Shown here: piece after piece, positions 16,672-25,200 of the stretch
Layout of the letters: each line of letters starts with the position of its first letter
How positions within the stretch are numbered: the first letter of the stretch is position 1
Source: DASSBQ01 sp040981125
GTDB lineage: Bacteria; Nitrospirota; Nitrospiria; Nitrospirales; Nitrospiraceae
Reading direction: 5' to 3'
Assembly: GCA_040981125.1 (NCBI GenBank)
Contig: JANRMQ010000004.1
Coordinates: forward strand, 62,001 to 126,000
Length of the DNA stretch: 64,000 nt
Translations under genes and position numbers: made by a program
The notes under the pieces: generated by a model
The model's database searches: none
Told to the model about the DNA's origin: nothing
The model's input: only the letters and a program-made list of their open reading frames with translations

Positions 16672-17742
16672 ATGACGATCGAAGAAATCGCCGCTCGGAT
16701 AGAGACGCCTGATCGCAGCTTCTGGAGCAAGGCCCAAGAGCGGCTCGACCGCCTGACGAAGCCGCAAGGAAGTCTGGGCCGGTTGGAAGAATTGGCCGCC
16801 CGGTACGTGATGTTGACCGGCAAGACCAAGCCTACTGTGCCGCGTGCGGCGGTGTTCACCTTCGCGGCGGACCACGGCATCGCAAAGGACGGGGTCAGCG
16901 CCTATCCGCAGGAAGTCACGGCGCAAATGGTTCTGAATTTTTTGCGCGGAGGCGCCGGGGTGAATGTGCTGGCTCAGCATGCGGGCGCGGAAGTGCGGGT
17001 GGTCGATATCGGCGTGGCGGGCGAGTTCCCGGTGCTTCCCCGGTTGATCCAGCGCAAAGTTGCGGCCGGCACCAAAAACTTCCTCCGGGAGCCGGCGATG
17101 ACGAAGGAGCAGGCGCGGCACGCCGTGGAGACCGGGATTGTGCTCGCCATGGAGGCAGTGAGAGATGGAATCGGCATCCTGGGAACCGGAGACATGGGTA
17201 TCGGCAATACCACGGCCAGTGCCGCGATTGCGGCCGTCTTGACCGGGGAGCCGGCGGCGTCGGTCACCGGGCGTGGAACGGGCATTGATGACGACATGAT
17301 GAGACACAAGATTGCCGTCATCGAACAAGCCTTGGCACGGCATCGGCCGGATCACAACGACGCCTTGGATGTGCTGGTGAAAATCGGAGGGTTCGAGATT
17401 GCCGGGATCGCCGGCCTGATTCTGGGCGGCGCGGCGGCTCGCGTGCCGATCGTGCTCGACGGGTTCATCTCCGGCGCGGCGGCTCTCGTCGCGGTGGGCC
17501 TGGCGCCCGCTTGTCGGGATTACTTGATTGCGTCTCATCGATCGGTTGAATGCGGGCATGATGCGGTCCTGGCTCGGTTAGACCTGATGCCGCTGTTGGA
17601 CCTGCAACTTCGCCTGGGGGAGGGAACGGGCGCCTGTCTGGGAATCAGCTTGTTGAAGGCTGCGATCAAAATATACGGACAGATGGCGACCTTCGATGAA
17701 GCCGGCGTTTCCGGCGCAGAAGCGCGGGCCGGGCAATGCTGA
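16672..17742 (+). CDS. cobT: Nicotinate-nucleotide-dimethylbenzimidazole phosphoribosyltransferase
   Basis: Makes alpha-ribazole phosphate from the lower-ligand base and nicotinate mononucleotide. Hallmarks are TKPQGSLGRLEELA (about residues 24-37), FAADHGIAKDGVSAYPQEVT, GTGDMGIGNTTASAAI, and the C-terminal GEGTGAC loop with the catalytic Glu. Length 356 is standard. The last codons overlap the start of cobS by 7 bases, consistent with coupled nucleotide-loop assembly. Confidence 0.95.
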   Translation: MTIEEIAARIETPDRSFWSKAQERLDRLTKPQGSLGRLEELAARYVMLTGKTKPTVPRAAVFTFAADHGIAKDGVSAYPQEVTAQMVLNFLRGGAGVNVLAQHAGAEVRVVDIGVAGEFPVLPRLIQRKVAAGTKNFLREPAMTKEQARHAVETGIVLAMEAVRDGIGILGTGDMGIGNTTASAAIAAVLTGEPAASVTGRGTGIDDDMMRHKIAVIEQALARHRPDHNDALDVLVKIGGFEIAGIAGLILGGAAARVPIVLDGFISGAAALVAVGLAPACRDYLIASHRSVECGHDAVLARLDLMPLLDLQLRLGEGTGACLGISLLKAAIKIYGQMATFDEAGVSGAEARAGQC

Positions 17743-18491
17743 ATCAGTTCGTGGTGGCGTGGCAATTTCTGACGATCATTCCGGTGAGTCGCAGACACCA
17801 TGTCATCGCGTCCGAGCAGCTTGCCGCCTCCATGGCCTGCTTTCCGGCGGTTGGATTGGCGGTGGGCGGCATACTTGCCGGCGCCATGTCGCTGTTCGAG
17901 ATCGCCCTGTCGCGAGCCGTGAGCGATGGATTAGTGGTCGTTCTGCTCATCGTTCTGACGCGCGGACTCCATCTGGATGGGCTCGCCGACACAATTGATG
18001 GATGGGGGGGCGGGCGGACGCCGGAGCAACGGTTGGCGATCATGCGTGATCCCAGGATCGGCGCGATGGGAGCCATGGCACTGATCGCGTCCTTGGGACT
18101 CCGGTACCTGGGGCTGTCGGCGCTGCCGGACCACGGCCGATGGCTGGCTATTGCCAGCATGCCTCTGGTCGGTCGTTGGGCCATGGCGGTCGGCGGACTA
18201 AGAATGCCCTATGCGAGGCCGGAGGGTGGGATGGCGCGACCATTCCTGGATCATCTCAAAATCCATCATGTCTTGTTCGCGGCCGTCTTTGCCGGAACGT
18301 GGCTGATCTGGTCTTTCGGCCTGACAGGAGGACTCGGCGTGCTGGCCGTCTCCGGATTGGTTGCGAGAGGGATCGCCTTTCTTTCGCACCGTCTTTGCGG
18401 CGGCATCACCGGCGATGTCTTCGGTCTGATCAATGAAATAACAGAAATCGCATTTGTGATTGCGGTCCCCGCGCTCATGAGCCGTCGATGA
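17736..18491 (+). CDS. cobS: Adenosylcobinamide-GDP ribazoletransferase (cobalamin synthase)
   Basis: Integral inner-membrane enzyme joining AdoCbi-GDP and alpha-ribazole(-P), the last step of cobalamin assembly. Several hydrophobic helices surround the cytosolic motif RGLHLDGLADTIDGWGGG and EQRLAIMRDPRIGAMG, the CobS signature. 251 residues is normal. It starts inside the end of cobT and its stop overlaps cbiB in an ATGA, so three membrane-associated steps are translationally linked. Confidence 0.93.
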   Translation: MLNQFVVAWQFLTIIPVSRRHHVIASEQLAASMACFPAVGLAVGGILAGAMSLFEIALSRAVSDGLVVVLLIVLTRGLHLDGLADTIDGWGGGRTPEQRLAIMRDPRIGAMGAMALIASLGLRYLGLSALPDHGRWLAIASMPLVGRWAMAVGGLRMPYARPEGGMARPFLDHLKIHHVLFAAVFAGTWLIWSFGLTGGLGVLAVSGLVARGIAFLSHRLCGGITGDVFGLINEITEIAFVIAVPALMSRR

Positions 18492-19435
18492 CGGTCGGCT
18501 CCTTCCTGGGCGCCTGTGCCTTGGACCTTGTCGTCGGCGATCCCCGCAGATTTCCCCATCCGGTGCGAGGCATCGGCCGCCTGATTGAATGGGCGGAAAG
18601 GCGGTTTGCCGGTTCTTGGACCAAGCGACCCAGGGCGGCCAAGATCATCGGCGCCGTTGCGGCGGTCGGCCTTCCGGCAGTGAGCGCTGTCGCCGTGTGG
18701 AGTTCCGTCAGAGCCGCCGACCTCGTGCAGGCCGGTTGGGTCGTCGAAACGCTGTTCGCATTCTGGGCGCTCGCGGCGCGGGATCTGGCCGACCATGCCT
18801 GGAGCGTGAGAGACGCGTTGAGCCACGGACAGCTCCAGCAGGCGCGTGCGGCCGTCGGACAGATTGTCGGGCGGGACACGGCGTTGTTGCCGGAACCGGA
18901 GATTGTGCGGGCCACGGTTGAAACCGTGGCGGAGAGCAGCTCCGACGGCATCGTGGCGCCGATCTTTTTCCTCGCGATCGGAGGGGCTCCATTGGCCTGG
19001 GCCTACAAGACCATGAACACGCTCGATTCGATGATCGGACACAAGGAAGCGCCGTATCGCGATATCGGGTGGGCGTCGGCTCGGTTGGATGATGTGATGA
19101 ACTGGATTCCGGCGCGCCTGACGGCCGCTCTAATCGTGGTGGCGGCCGGTATCCGATTCGCTGACCGGCGGCGTCTTGCGGATGGGTGGCGGACGCTCCG
19201 TGAGGACGGGGGCAAGCATCCCAGCCCCAACAGCGGTCGGCCGGAAGCCGCGATGGCAGGAGCACTCGGCGTCCAGCTTGGTGGAATCAACCGGTATGAC
19301 GGCAGAGTGGAGTCCCGTCCCGTGATCGGAACGGCTCGCAAACCGCTGACGGTGGATCGGATCACTGAGGCCGTTACCCTCATGTGGATGGTCTCGGCAT
19401 TGTCCGCAGGACTCGCTTGTTGGATTCTCTGGTGA
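18488..19435 (+). CDS. cbiB: Adenosylcobinamide-phosphate synthase
   Basis: Membrane enzyme that attaches aminopropanol (phosphate) to the f side chain of adenosylcobyric acid. Recognised by ALDLVVGDPRRFPHPVRGIGRLIEWAE at the N-terminus, VAESSSDGIVAPIFF, the KTMNTLDSMIGHK segment, and EDGGKHPSPNSGRPEAAMAGALGVQLGG. 315 residues is standard. It overlaps cobS (ATGA) and ends over the GTG start of the decarboxylase that makes its substrate. Confidence 0.94.
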   Translation: MTVGSFLGACALDLVVGDPRRFPHPVRGIGRLIEWAERRFAGSWTKRPRAAKIIGAVAAVGLPAVSAVAVWSSVRAADLVQAGWVVETLFAFWALAARDLADHAWSVRDALSHGQLQQARAAVGQIVGRDTALLPEPEIVRATVETVAESSSDGIVAPIFFLAIGGAPLAWAYKTMNTLDSMIGHKEAPYRDIGWASARLDDVMNWIPARLTAALIVVAAGIRFADRRRLADGWRTLREDGGKHPSPNSGRPEAAMAGALGVQLGGINRYDGRVESRPVIGTARKPLTVDRITEAVTLMWMVSALSAGLACWILW

Positions 19436-20517
19436 AGACGTTCGATGGACATGGCGGGAACGTGTATCGGGCCGCGCAGGAACAGCATTGCCGTCCCACT
19501 GAGTGGCTTGACTTCAGCGCCAGCATCAATCCACTCGGACCGCCCGGTGGTGTGCTGCGCGTTCTGCGCAATGGTCTCTGGGCTATCAGGCACTATCCTG
19601 ATCCCGACGGATACGATCTCAGAACCGCGCTCGGCAAAGAGACCGGTCTGCCGCCTGATTGGTTTCTGATCGGAAACGGCTCCGCGGAATTGATCCATCT
19701 GCTTCCGTTGAGCCTGGGAATCACAGAGGCGTTGATCGTCGGACCGACCTTTTCCGAATATGCGTCGGCCGTTCAGCAGACGGGCGGGGTCAGTACCTCT
19801 TGTTTGGCGGATCGACATGAACACTATCGACCCCCGATCGACCGGGTGATCGCAAACCTGCGAAAGGAACGGATCAGTGACGCGGTGTTTCTCTGCAACC
19901 CGAACAGCCCGACCGGCCAAGCCGTAACGAAGGCCGATCTTCTCCCATTGGTAGACCTTCAAAACCGGCGCGGTGGGTGGATCATCCTCGATGAAGCGTT
20001 TGGTGATTTTGCGCCCGACCATTCACTGCTCGATGTCTTGCCTCAATATCCCCGGCTCCTGATTCTTCGCAGCTGCACGAAGTTTTACAGCATTCCAGGC
20101 CTCAGATTGGGATATCTGGCCGGCCACCCCACAACGCTTAGGCAGGTGCACGGGCGGCAGGTTCCGTGGTCGGTCAACGCGCTGGCTCAGAGTGCGGGAG
20201 TCGCAGCCCTCCAAGCTGCCGGCTATCGGGAGAAAAGCCGCTCCTTCATCGAAAAGGAGCGGAAATGGCTCCAATCGACCCTGCAGTCCATCACAGGCGT
20301 TCAGGTCTTTCCGTCGGCCGCGAACTTCCTTTTGTTGGAACTGCCTTCGACGCTATCGGCCGGTCGCATGGCCGAACGCATGCGTGAGATCGGCATCCTG
20401 ATTCGTGATTGTTCGAACATCCCGGGCCTGAATGGGCGGACGATGAGGATCGCCGTCAAGCGACGGCGGGACAATGAACGGCTGTGCCGGGCATTGCAGG
20501 CCATTCTTCATGGCTAA
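19432..20517 (+). CDS. cobD: Threonine-phosphate decarboxylase (PLP enzyme for aminopropanol phosphate)
   Basis: Fold-type I PLP enzyme related to histidinol-phosphate aminotransferase; it makes (R)-1-amino-2-propanol phosphate for CbiB. The GTG overlapping the cbiB stop gives an N-terminus (MKTFDGHGGN) matching the family opening HGGN. LDFSASINPLGPP, GNGSAELIHLLPL, CNPNSPTGQ, LDEAF and the PLP-lysine K217 in RSCTKFYSIPGLRLGYLAG follow. The in-frame ATG 19384 would add 16 residues overlapping cbiB and is less likely. Also named cobC in aerobic-pathway nomenclature. Confidence 0.9.
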   Translation: MKTFDGHGGNVYRAAQEQHCRPTEWLDFSASINPLGPPGGVLRVLRNGLWAIRHYPDPDGYDLRTALGKETGLPPDWFLIGNGSAELIHLLPLSLGITEALIVGPTFSEYASAVQQTGGVSTSCLADRHEHYRPPIDRVIANLRKERISDAVFLCNPNSPTGQAVTKADLLPLVDLQNRRGGWIILDEAFGDFAPDHSLLDVLPQYPRLLILRSCTKFYSIPGLRLGYLAGHPTTLRQVHGRQVPWSVNALAQSAGVAALQAAGYREKSRSFIEKERKWLQSTLQSITGVQVFPSAANFLLLELPSTLSAGRMAERMREIGILIRDCSNIPGLNGRTMRIAVKRRRDNERLCRALQAILHG

Positions 20518-21280
20518 CAACACACGCTCATCGTCCGGGCGACGCTTCACCACCCGATTCTTCGTGAACGAAGACACGTTAGTCGTCGATTTGATGAAGC
20601 GGCGGCGCGCATTGTCATCCGCGCCGCGCCTCGGTGGGTTGGTGACCGCACGATCCATCATCAATCACCAAGTCCCGGACAATCCCGTTCCCCGCCATGA
20701 GAGTGGCAAGAAGGGGCGACGGCAGTGGGGCGATCCCGCCCGCTATCTGGGTCTGGTCGCACGGTCCCTTGCCGCGCCGGAGCCATGCGTCGGCCTCATG
20801 ACCGCGGTGCTGATGCGCCGGCTGATCGTCCTTCGGGAAGAATCAGGCGAGCTGTGGATTGAAGGATTTTTAACCGTGGGGGTGACGAATGCGGTGCGAG
20901 CCGGACATGCGGCGGCTCATCATCCGGCGGGTGCGACGGGCACCATCAACATGATCCTCATTACCAATGCAGCCCTCTCGGCATCCGCGATGGTGACGCT
21001 GGTGCAGGTTGCCACGGAGAGCAAGACGGCGGCGTTACTCGCGCACGGCGTCAAGACATGGACGGGACAACCGGGCGCAACCGGCACCGGGACTGACGCC
21101 GTCGTCGTGGTCTCCGGTGATGGACCGGCGACGAAATACGGTGGAACCCATACGCGAATCGGGGCGCTGGTCGGACGCCTGGTTATGAAGGGCGTGACGC
21201 GGGGGCTCAGCATGTCAAGAAGCAGAGGTTCCCGGCGGCGCGACGATGCGATGAACCAGTTGCGGGCTATCAATGATTGA
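20510..21280 (+). CDS. cbiZ: Adenosylcobinamide amidohydrolase
   Basis: Cleaves the nucleotide-loop amide of adenosylcobinamide (or incomplete corrinoids) to AdoCby, which CbiB can reuse; this allows salvage and remodelling of foreign corrinoids. The CbiZ core is clear: FLTVGVTNAVRAG, TINMILITNAALSASAMVTLVQVATESKTAAL, and GTGTDAVVVVSGDG with YGGTHTRIGALVGR. ATG 20510 overlaps the cobD stop by 8 bases and is preferred over 20474. Having CbiZ alongside de novo genes and BtuFC shows that this organism uses external corrinoids. Confidence 0.9.
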   Translation: MANNTRSSSGRRFTTRFFVNEDTLVVDLMKRRRALSSAPRLGGLVTARSIINHQVPDNPVPRHESGKKGRRQWGDPARYLGLVARSLAAPEPCVGLMTAVLMRRLIVLREESGELWIEGFLTVGVTNAVRAGHAAAHHPAGATGTINMILITNAALSASAMVTLVQVATESKTAALLAHGVKTWTGQPGATGTGTDAVVVVSGDGPATKYGGTHTRIGALVGRLVMKGVTRGLSMSRSRGSRRRDDAMNQLRAIND

Positions 21281-22031
21281 ATCCACCTTTTGTTTTCTCT
21301 CTGGGGTCGGCCTCACGACCGAGCGAAGATGGTGGGGGCGCGGCATTCAGAACTGGGGAACGTTTCTCTCTCGAACGGCTGTTCCGGGAATCGGCCGGGG
21401 CAGGAAGGCGCACTACGACTACGAGGTGGCGCAGGCTCAAGAGCAATACGAGGGAGGCAACGCCCGGTTTTTCGGGGACTGTCTCGCGCCGCGCCATCAA
21501 TGGCGTCTATACGAATGGCTGCGGCCGAAGGCGGTCTACGTGGACATCGAAACCGATTCGTTCGGCCGAATTACCATCGTGGGATTACACGCGCATGGAT
21601 CCATGACGTCGCTGATTCGCGGTGAATCGCTCACGCAGGCTCGGGTATGCGATGAACTGGCGCAATACGACTTGCTGGTCACATTCTGCGGCGCGAGCTT
21701 CGATCTGCCGATGCTCCACGGGCAGTTCCCCTTGCTTCAACTCGACCAGCCGCATATTGATCTCTATCGCCTGGCTCGTGCCGTCGGATTGCGGGGCGGA
21801 TTGAAAACTATTGAAACTGCAATGGGAATCATTCGAAGGGATGATCTACTCGGCATGGACGGTTCCGATGCGGTACGTTGGTGGAATCGCTGGCGACATA
21901 GCCGAGATGCCGATGCGTTGGAGCGATTGATCGCCTATAACGAGGCTGATTGCGCCAATCTCGAACCGCTTGCCGATTTGCTCTATACGCGTCTGGCCCG
22001 CAGGCATCACGAACTCTCCGGCTCATCCTAA
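21273..22031 (+). CDS. RNase H-like (DEDD) exonuclease-fold protein, YprB type
   Basis: 252 residues with the ribonuclease H-like 3'-5' exonuclease signature. DxE is in YVDIETD, the middle Asp in TFCGASFDLPML, and the terminal YNxxD in LIAYNEADCANL. This matches the YprB / RNase_H_2 group whose biological role is mostly unknown. It overlaps the cbiZ stop by 8 bases, so it is translated with the cobalamin genes although no link to B12 is known. All acidic residues needed for two-metal catalysis appear to be present. Confidence 0.78.
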   Translation: MIESTFCFLSGVGLTTERRWWGRGIQNWGTFLSRTAVPGIGRGRKAHYDYEVAQAQEQYEGGNARFFGDCLAPRHQWRLYEWLRPKAVYVDIETDSFGRITIVGLHAHGSMTSLIRGESLTQARVCDELAQYDLLVTFCGASFDLPMLHGQFPLLQLDQPHIDLYRLARAVGLRGGLKTIETAMGIIRRDDLLGMDGSDAVRWWNRWRHSRDADALERLIAYNEADCANLEPLADLLYTRLARRHHELSGSS

Positions 22032-22227
22032 CTGCCACCTAACTGCATCGGGAGTTCGTCCTCATTCTTTGTTCTGAAGGACTTAGGCGGTATGGGATGG
22101 CTCCGCGGCTCCAAGGGAGCAACCCCGGCTGGACAAAATCGCCATGTGTATCGGGTATTTGTCTGGGCCTGACTAGGGTCATTCCGAGGCTTCTCTTTCG
22201 ACAAACATGCATTATGCTGACCACTAT

Positions 22228-22247
22228 AGAGTTACATGAGAGTTACA
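22228..22247 (+). promoter_or_regulatory. Tandem 9-base direct repeat upstream of MFS exporter
   Basis: AGAGTTACA occurs at 22228-22236 and again at 22239-22247, 11 bases apart and so on the same helix face, 44 bases before the exporter start. Such spacing is typical of a head-to-tail operator for a two-component response regulator. No regulator gene is adjacent. Confidence 0.35.
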
Positions 22248-22290
22248 CGTCAATTTCGATAACGGCCTATTTCTTCGGCAGGAGCAGATC

Positions 22291-23559
22291 ATGGAAGCCA
22301 GCGTGAGCGACCGCGACAGCAGAGGATGGCGTTTAGTGCGGACCCGAGATTTTGGTCTGTTTTGGTGGGGGCAGTTGACCTCTCAAGTGGGTGAAGGTCT
22401 GAACAAGGTCGCGCTTCTCTGGTTCGTCTATACCCTGACCGGCTCAGCCTTGAAGATGACGATCGTTGGATTGATTCAAACGATTCCACCTCTTCTATTC
22501 GGGCCGATGATCGGCGTCTATCTTGATCGACTGCCGAAGAAGACCGTGATGATATGGGTCGATATGATCCGTACGATCATGACCTTCCTCATTCCCGCGC
22601 TTTATGCCCTGGATCTTCTCTCGCTCGGAGGGCTGTACGTCCTGATCTTTTTGACTTCCATCGTGTCAACAATCTTCGGCCCGGCGCTCGTGTCGGCTGT
22701 CCCCCGGCTGGTCCGACCGGCGGAGTTAATGACGGCGAATGCCCTGATTCAGGGAACCAATAATATCGGATTGCTGCTCGGGCCGGCCATCAGCGGCGTG
22801 CTGATCGCCATCATGGGGGCGGAAAACGTCCTGTATGTGAATTCTGCGACATTCTTGGTTTCGGCCTTCTGTTTGATGCCGATGCGGCTTCACGAAACAT
22901 GGAGAAGCGCCGCGGACGGAGGTGGAGCTCCCGTATCGGTGCTCGAAGACTTGAAAGTGGGATTCCGATTCGTATTCGGGTCCCAATCCGTGATCTTTTT
23001 ACTGGTCATTCTGTCCGCCTTATACAATCTTGGTGCCAGCGCCTTTGTCTTCATCCTGCCCGTGTACGCGAAGGAATTCCTGCAGGTCGGGCCGGTGCAG
23101 CTAGGCTGGCTGTGGTCTGCGCTCGGCGTGGGCATGCTGATCGTCTCTACGTGGCTCGCATGGACGCATCAAGGTGACATTCATAGCCGGCTGCGCCTCA
23201 TTGTTTGGGGAATGACCGTGGGCGGCTTGGCCGTTTGCAGTCTGAGTGTTCTTGAGCAGCCGCTGGTTGCCGCCGCCGTGGTGATCGTCGTGGGCGGCAG
23301 CACCGCGATTATGAATCCCGTGGTCTGGGCGTTACTGCAAGAAGTCACGCCTGAACATTTGATGGGGCGCGTCCTGACGACGTTCAGCACCGGTTCGATG
23401 GCCGCCGCCATGGCGGGCATGACGGGGTTCGGCTGGATTGCCGATGCGGTCGGTCCGGCGCAGAGCCTCATCGGTCTTGGCCTGATGCTGTTGCTCACGG
23501 CCGTCGTGGCGATCCGGTTCATGCGCCATGCGGTCGTTGTGAAACCGGCGGTTGCCTAA
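22291..23559 (+). CDS. MFS exporter (EntS/MFS_3-like), copy 1
   Basis: 422 residues, about 12 transmembrane helices. An MFS motif-A-like loop appears as GPMIGVYLDRLPKKTVMIWVD between helices 2 and 3, and LIQGTNNIGLLLGPAISG matches the MFS_3 group containing enterobactin exporter EntS. GGAGCAG precedes the ATG. The protein aligns throughout with the next gene, including TRDF.L.WW.QL.SQV..G..K.ALLWFVY at the N-terminus. Substrate unknown; efflux of a small hydrophobic compound or siderophore is likely. Confidence 0.82.
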   Translation: MEASVSDRDSRGWRLVRTRDFGLFWWGQLTSQVGEGLNKVALLWFVYTLTGSALKMTIVGLIQTIPPLLFGPMIGVYLDRLPKKTVMIWVDMIRTIMTFLIPALYALDLLSLGGLYVLIFLTSIVSTIFGPALVSAVPRLVRPAELMTANALIQGTNNIGLLLGPAISGVLIAIMGAENVLYVNSATFLVSAFCLMPMRLHETWRSAADGGGAPVSVLEDLKVGFRFVFGSQSVIFLLVILSALYNLGASAFVFILPVYAKEFLQVGPVQLGWLWSALGVGMLIVSTWLAWTHQGDIHSRLRLIVWGMTVGGLAVCSLSVLEQPLVAAAVVIVVGGSTAIMNPVVWALLQEVTPEHLMGRVLTTFSTGSMAAAMAGMTGFGWIADAVGPAQSLIGLGLMLLLTAVVAIRFMRHAVVVKPAVA

Positions 23560-23730
23560 AAAATGGTAAATCCGTTCGCTTTATCGGCCTTGCCGTTTCT
23601 CCCGCCTTTCCTGATCGGCCACACTTCTGTATAACCTATCTCCTCGCGAGGTTGTATGCGCGAGCCAACCGGCATTGGCGCGATGTCAGGCCGGCCACTC
23701 ACGATAGATCAGGGAGAGGAGACCTCTCGT

Positions 23731-24987
23731 ATGGCGGAGCGCTCGATCATCCGTCGCAGGCAGTGGCTCCTCACGCGGGATTTCAGTCTCGTCTGGTGGA
23801 GCCAGGTTCTCTCCCAAGTGGCCGACGGAGTCAGCAAGCTGGCGCTTCTGTGGTTCGTCTATTCGATCACCGGGTCGCCGCTGAAAACGACCGTCATCGG
23901 CTTGCTGCAGACACTGCCCCCGATTCTACTGGGTCCGATCATCGGCGTGACGGTCGATCGCCTGCCCAAGAAAGTCATTCTGATTTGCAGTGACCTTGCA
24001 AGGGCGTTGTTGATCGGATTGATTCCCTGCTGGGTCTCCGTTGAATCTTTTACGGTCCAATGGCTCTATGTGCTGACGTTTCTCTACGGCATTGCCACGG
24101 CGATGTTCGTGCCCACCCTGTCTTCTTCCGTGCCGTTGATGGTAAATAGAAGTCAACTCACCGCCGCCAACGCCCTGCTTCAGGGCACGACCAGCCTCGG
24201 TATCATTATCGGACCGGCCATCAGCGGGCTCGGCATCGCGTTGTCCGGCTCCCAAGACGTACTCTGCCTCAATGCGGTGACCTATGTGGCGTCGGCCGTC
24301 TTTCTGTTTCCGCTTCGTCTCTCCAAGGGCGCGGCACAATCCTTGACGGAGACCAATCGACCCACGGCTTTTCAGGACCTGATCGACGGGATTCGCTACA
24401 CATTGGTGTCCCATCGAACCATATTGGTGCTGATTGTTCTGGCCTCTCTCTACACGTTCGGCAGCGGCGCCTTTACCACGTTGTTCCCCGTGTTCGGCAA
24501 GAAGCTGCTCTCTCTCGGTCCGGTGGAAGTCGGCTATCTCTGGTCTTGGCTGGGGGTAGGGTTGCTGATGGTGTCTTTGTCTCTCATTCGTCTGACCGGG
24601 TGGAGCCTTGCGCGCCGCGTATCGGTCATCACCCTGTCGAGCGCGGTCGGCGGGCTGTCTTTGTGGGCGCTGATCTGGACCTCCAACATGGGCGTTGCGA
24701 CGATCCTTGTGGTGCTGATCGGCATTGGATATGGGACATGGACTCCTATCGCCTGGGGCATTATTCAAGAATTATCCCCCGCTCATATGATCGGACGAGT
24801 CATGGCACTCTACACGGCTATAGCAACGGCGACATCGATGGCCGGCATGACCTTCTTTGGGTGGCTCATGGAGATTTCCAACGAGTCGGTCAGCTTGGTA
24901 GGCATTGGAACCGTCCTGCTGGTCTTGGCCGTCTTAACCGCTTGGTTCCGCCGGCGATTGGCCCGAGAGCCGTTTCCCATCGCCTAG
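23731..24987 (+). CDS. MFS exporter (EntS/MFS_3-like), copy 2
   Basis: 418 residues from ATG 23731, which has GGGAGAGGAGACC 8 bases upstream; the in-frame ATG 23656 lacks such a site. Paralogue of the preceding exporter: the same WW.Q(L/V).SQV opening, LIGVTVDRLPKKVI-type motif-A loop, LLQGTTSLGIIIGPAISG, and similar helix layout. It probably arose by tandem duplication and then diverged strongly. The gap of about 170 bases between the two holds no evident terminator, so they may be co-expressed. Substrate unknown. Confidence 0.82.
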   Translation: MAERSIIRRRQWLLTRDFSLVWWSQVLSQVADGVSKLALLWFVYSITGSPLKTTVIGLLQTLPPILLGPIIGVTVDRLPKKVILICSDLARALLIGLIPCWVSVESFTVQWLYVLTFLYGIATAMFVPTLSSSVPLMVNRSQLTAANALLQGTTSLGIIIGPAISGLGIALSGSQDVLCLNAVTYVASAVFLFPLRLSKGAAQSLTETNRPTAFQDLIDGIRYTLVSHRTILVLIVLASLYTFGSGAFTTLFPVFGKKLLSLGPVEVGYLWSWLGVGLLMVSLSLIRLTGWSLARRVSVITLSSAVGGLSLWALIWTSNMGVATILVVLIGIGYGTWTPIAWGIIQELSPAHMIGRVMALYTAIATATSMAGMTFFGWLMEISNESVSLVGIGTVLLVLAVLTAWFRRRLAREPFPIA

Positions 24988-25125
24988 ACGATCGGGACGG
25001 GCCGGGTTGCCGATCTATGCGCGGCCTCTCTCCGCATCGAAAGCTTCCAATCCGACTGAAAATGTGAAGGAATTCTCTCGTCTCCCCTGTTGCCGGCTCT
25101 TGGCCGGGCGCATCCGGCCGCCGGT

Positions 25126-25133
25126 GCTATAGT
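25126..25133 (+). promoter_or_regulatory. Candidate extended -10 promoter of the Pal-like gene
   Basis: TGCTATAGT forms an extended -10 (TGnTATAGT) about 70 bases before the lipoprotein start; no good -35 is at 17 bases, as expected for extended -10 promoters. The same ten bases GCTATAGTTA recur at 31922-31931 upstream of the metallopeptidase gene. Confidence 0.35.
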
Positions 25134-25200
25134 TACTGGAGAACCCAAGCGCCGCATCATTCACCATTGCGATCCGAAGTGATCTCGAAGGAGAATTTTT

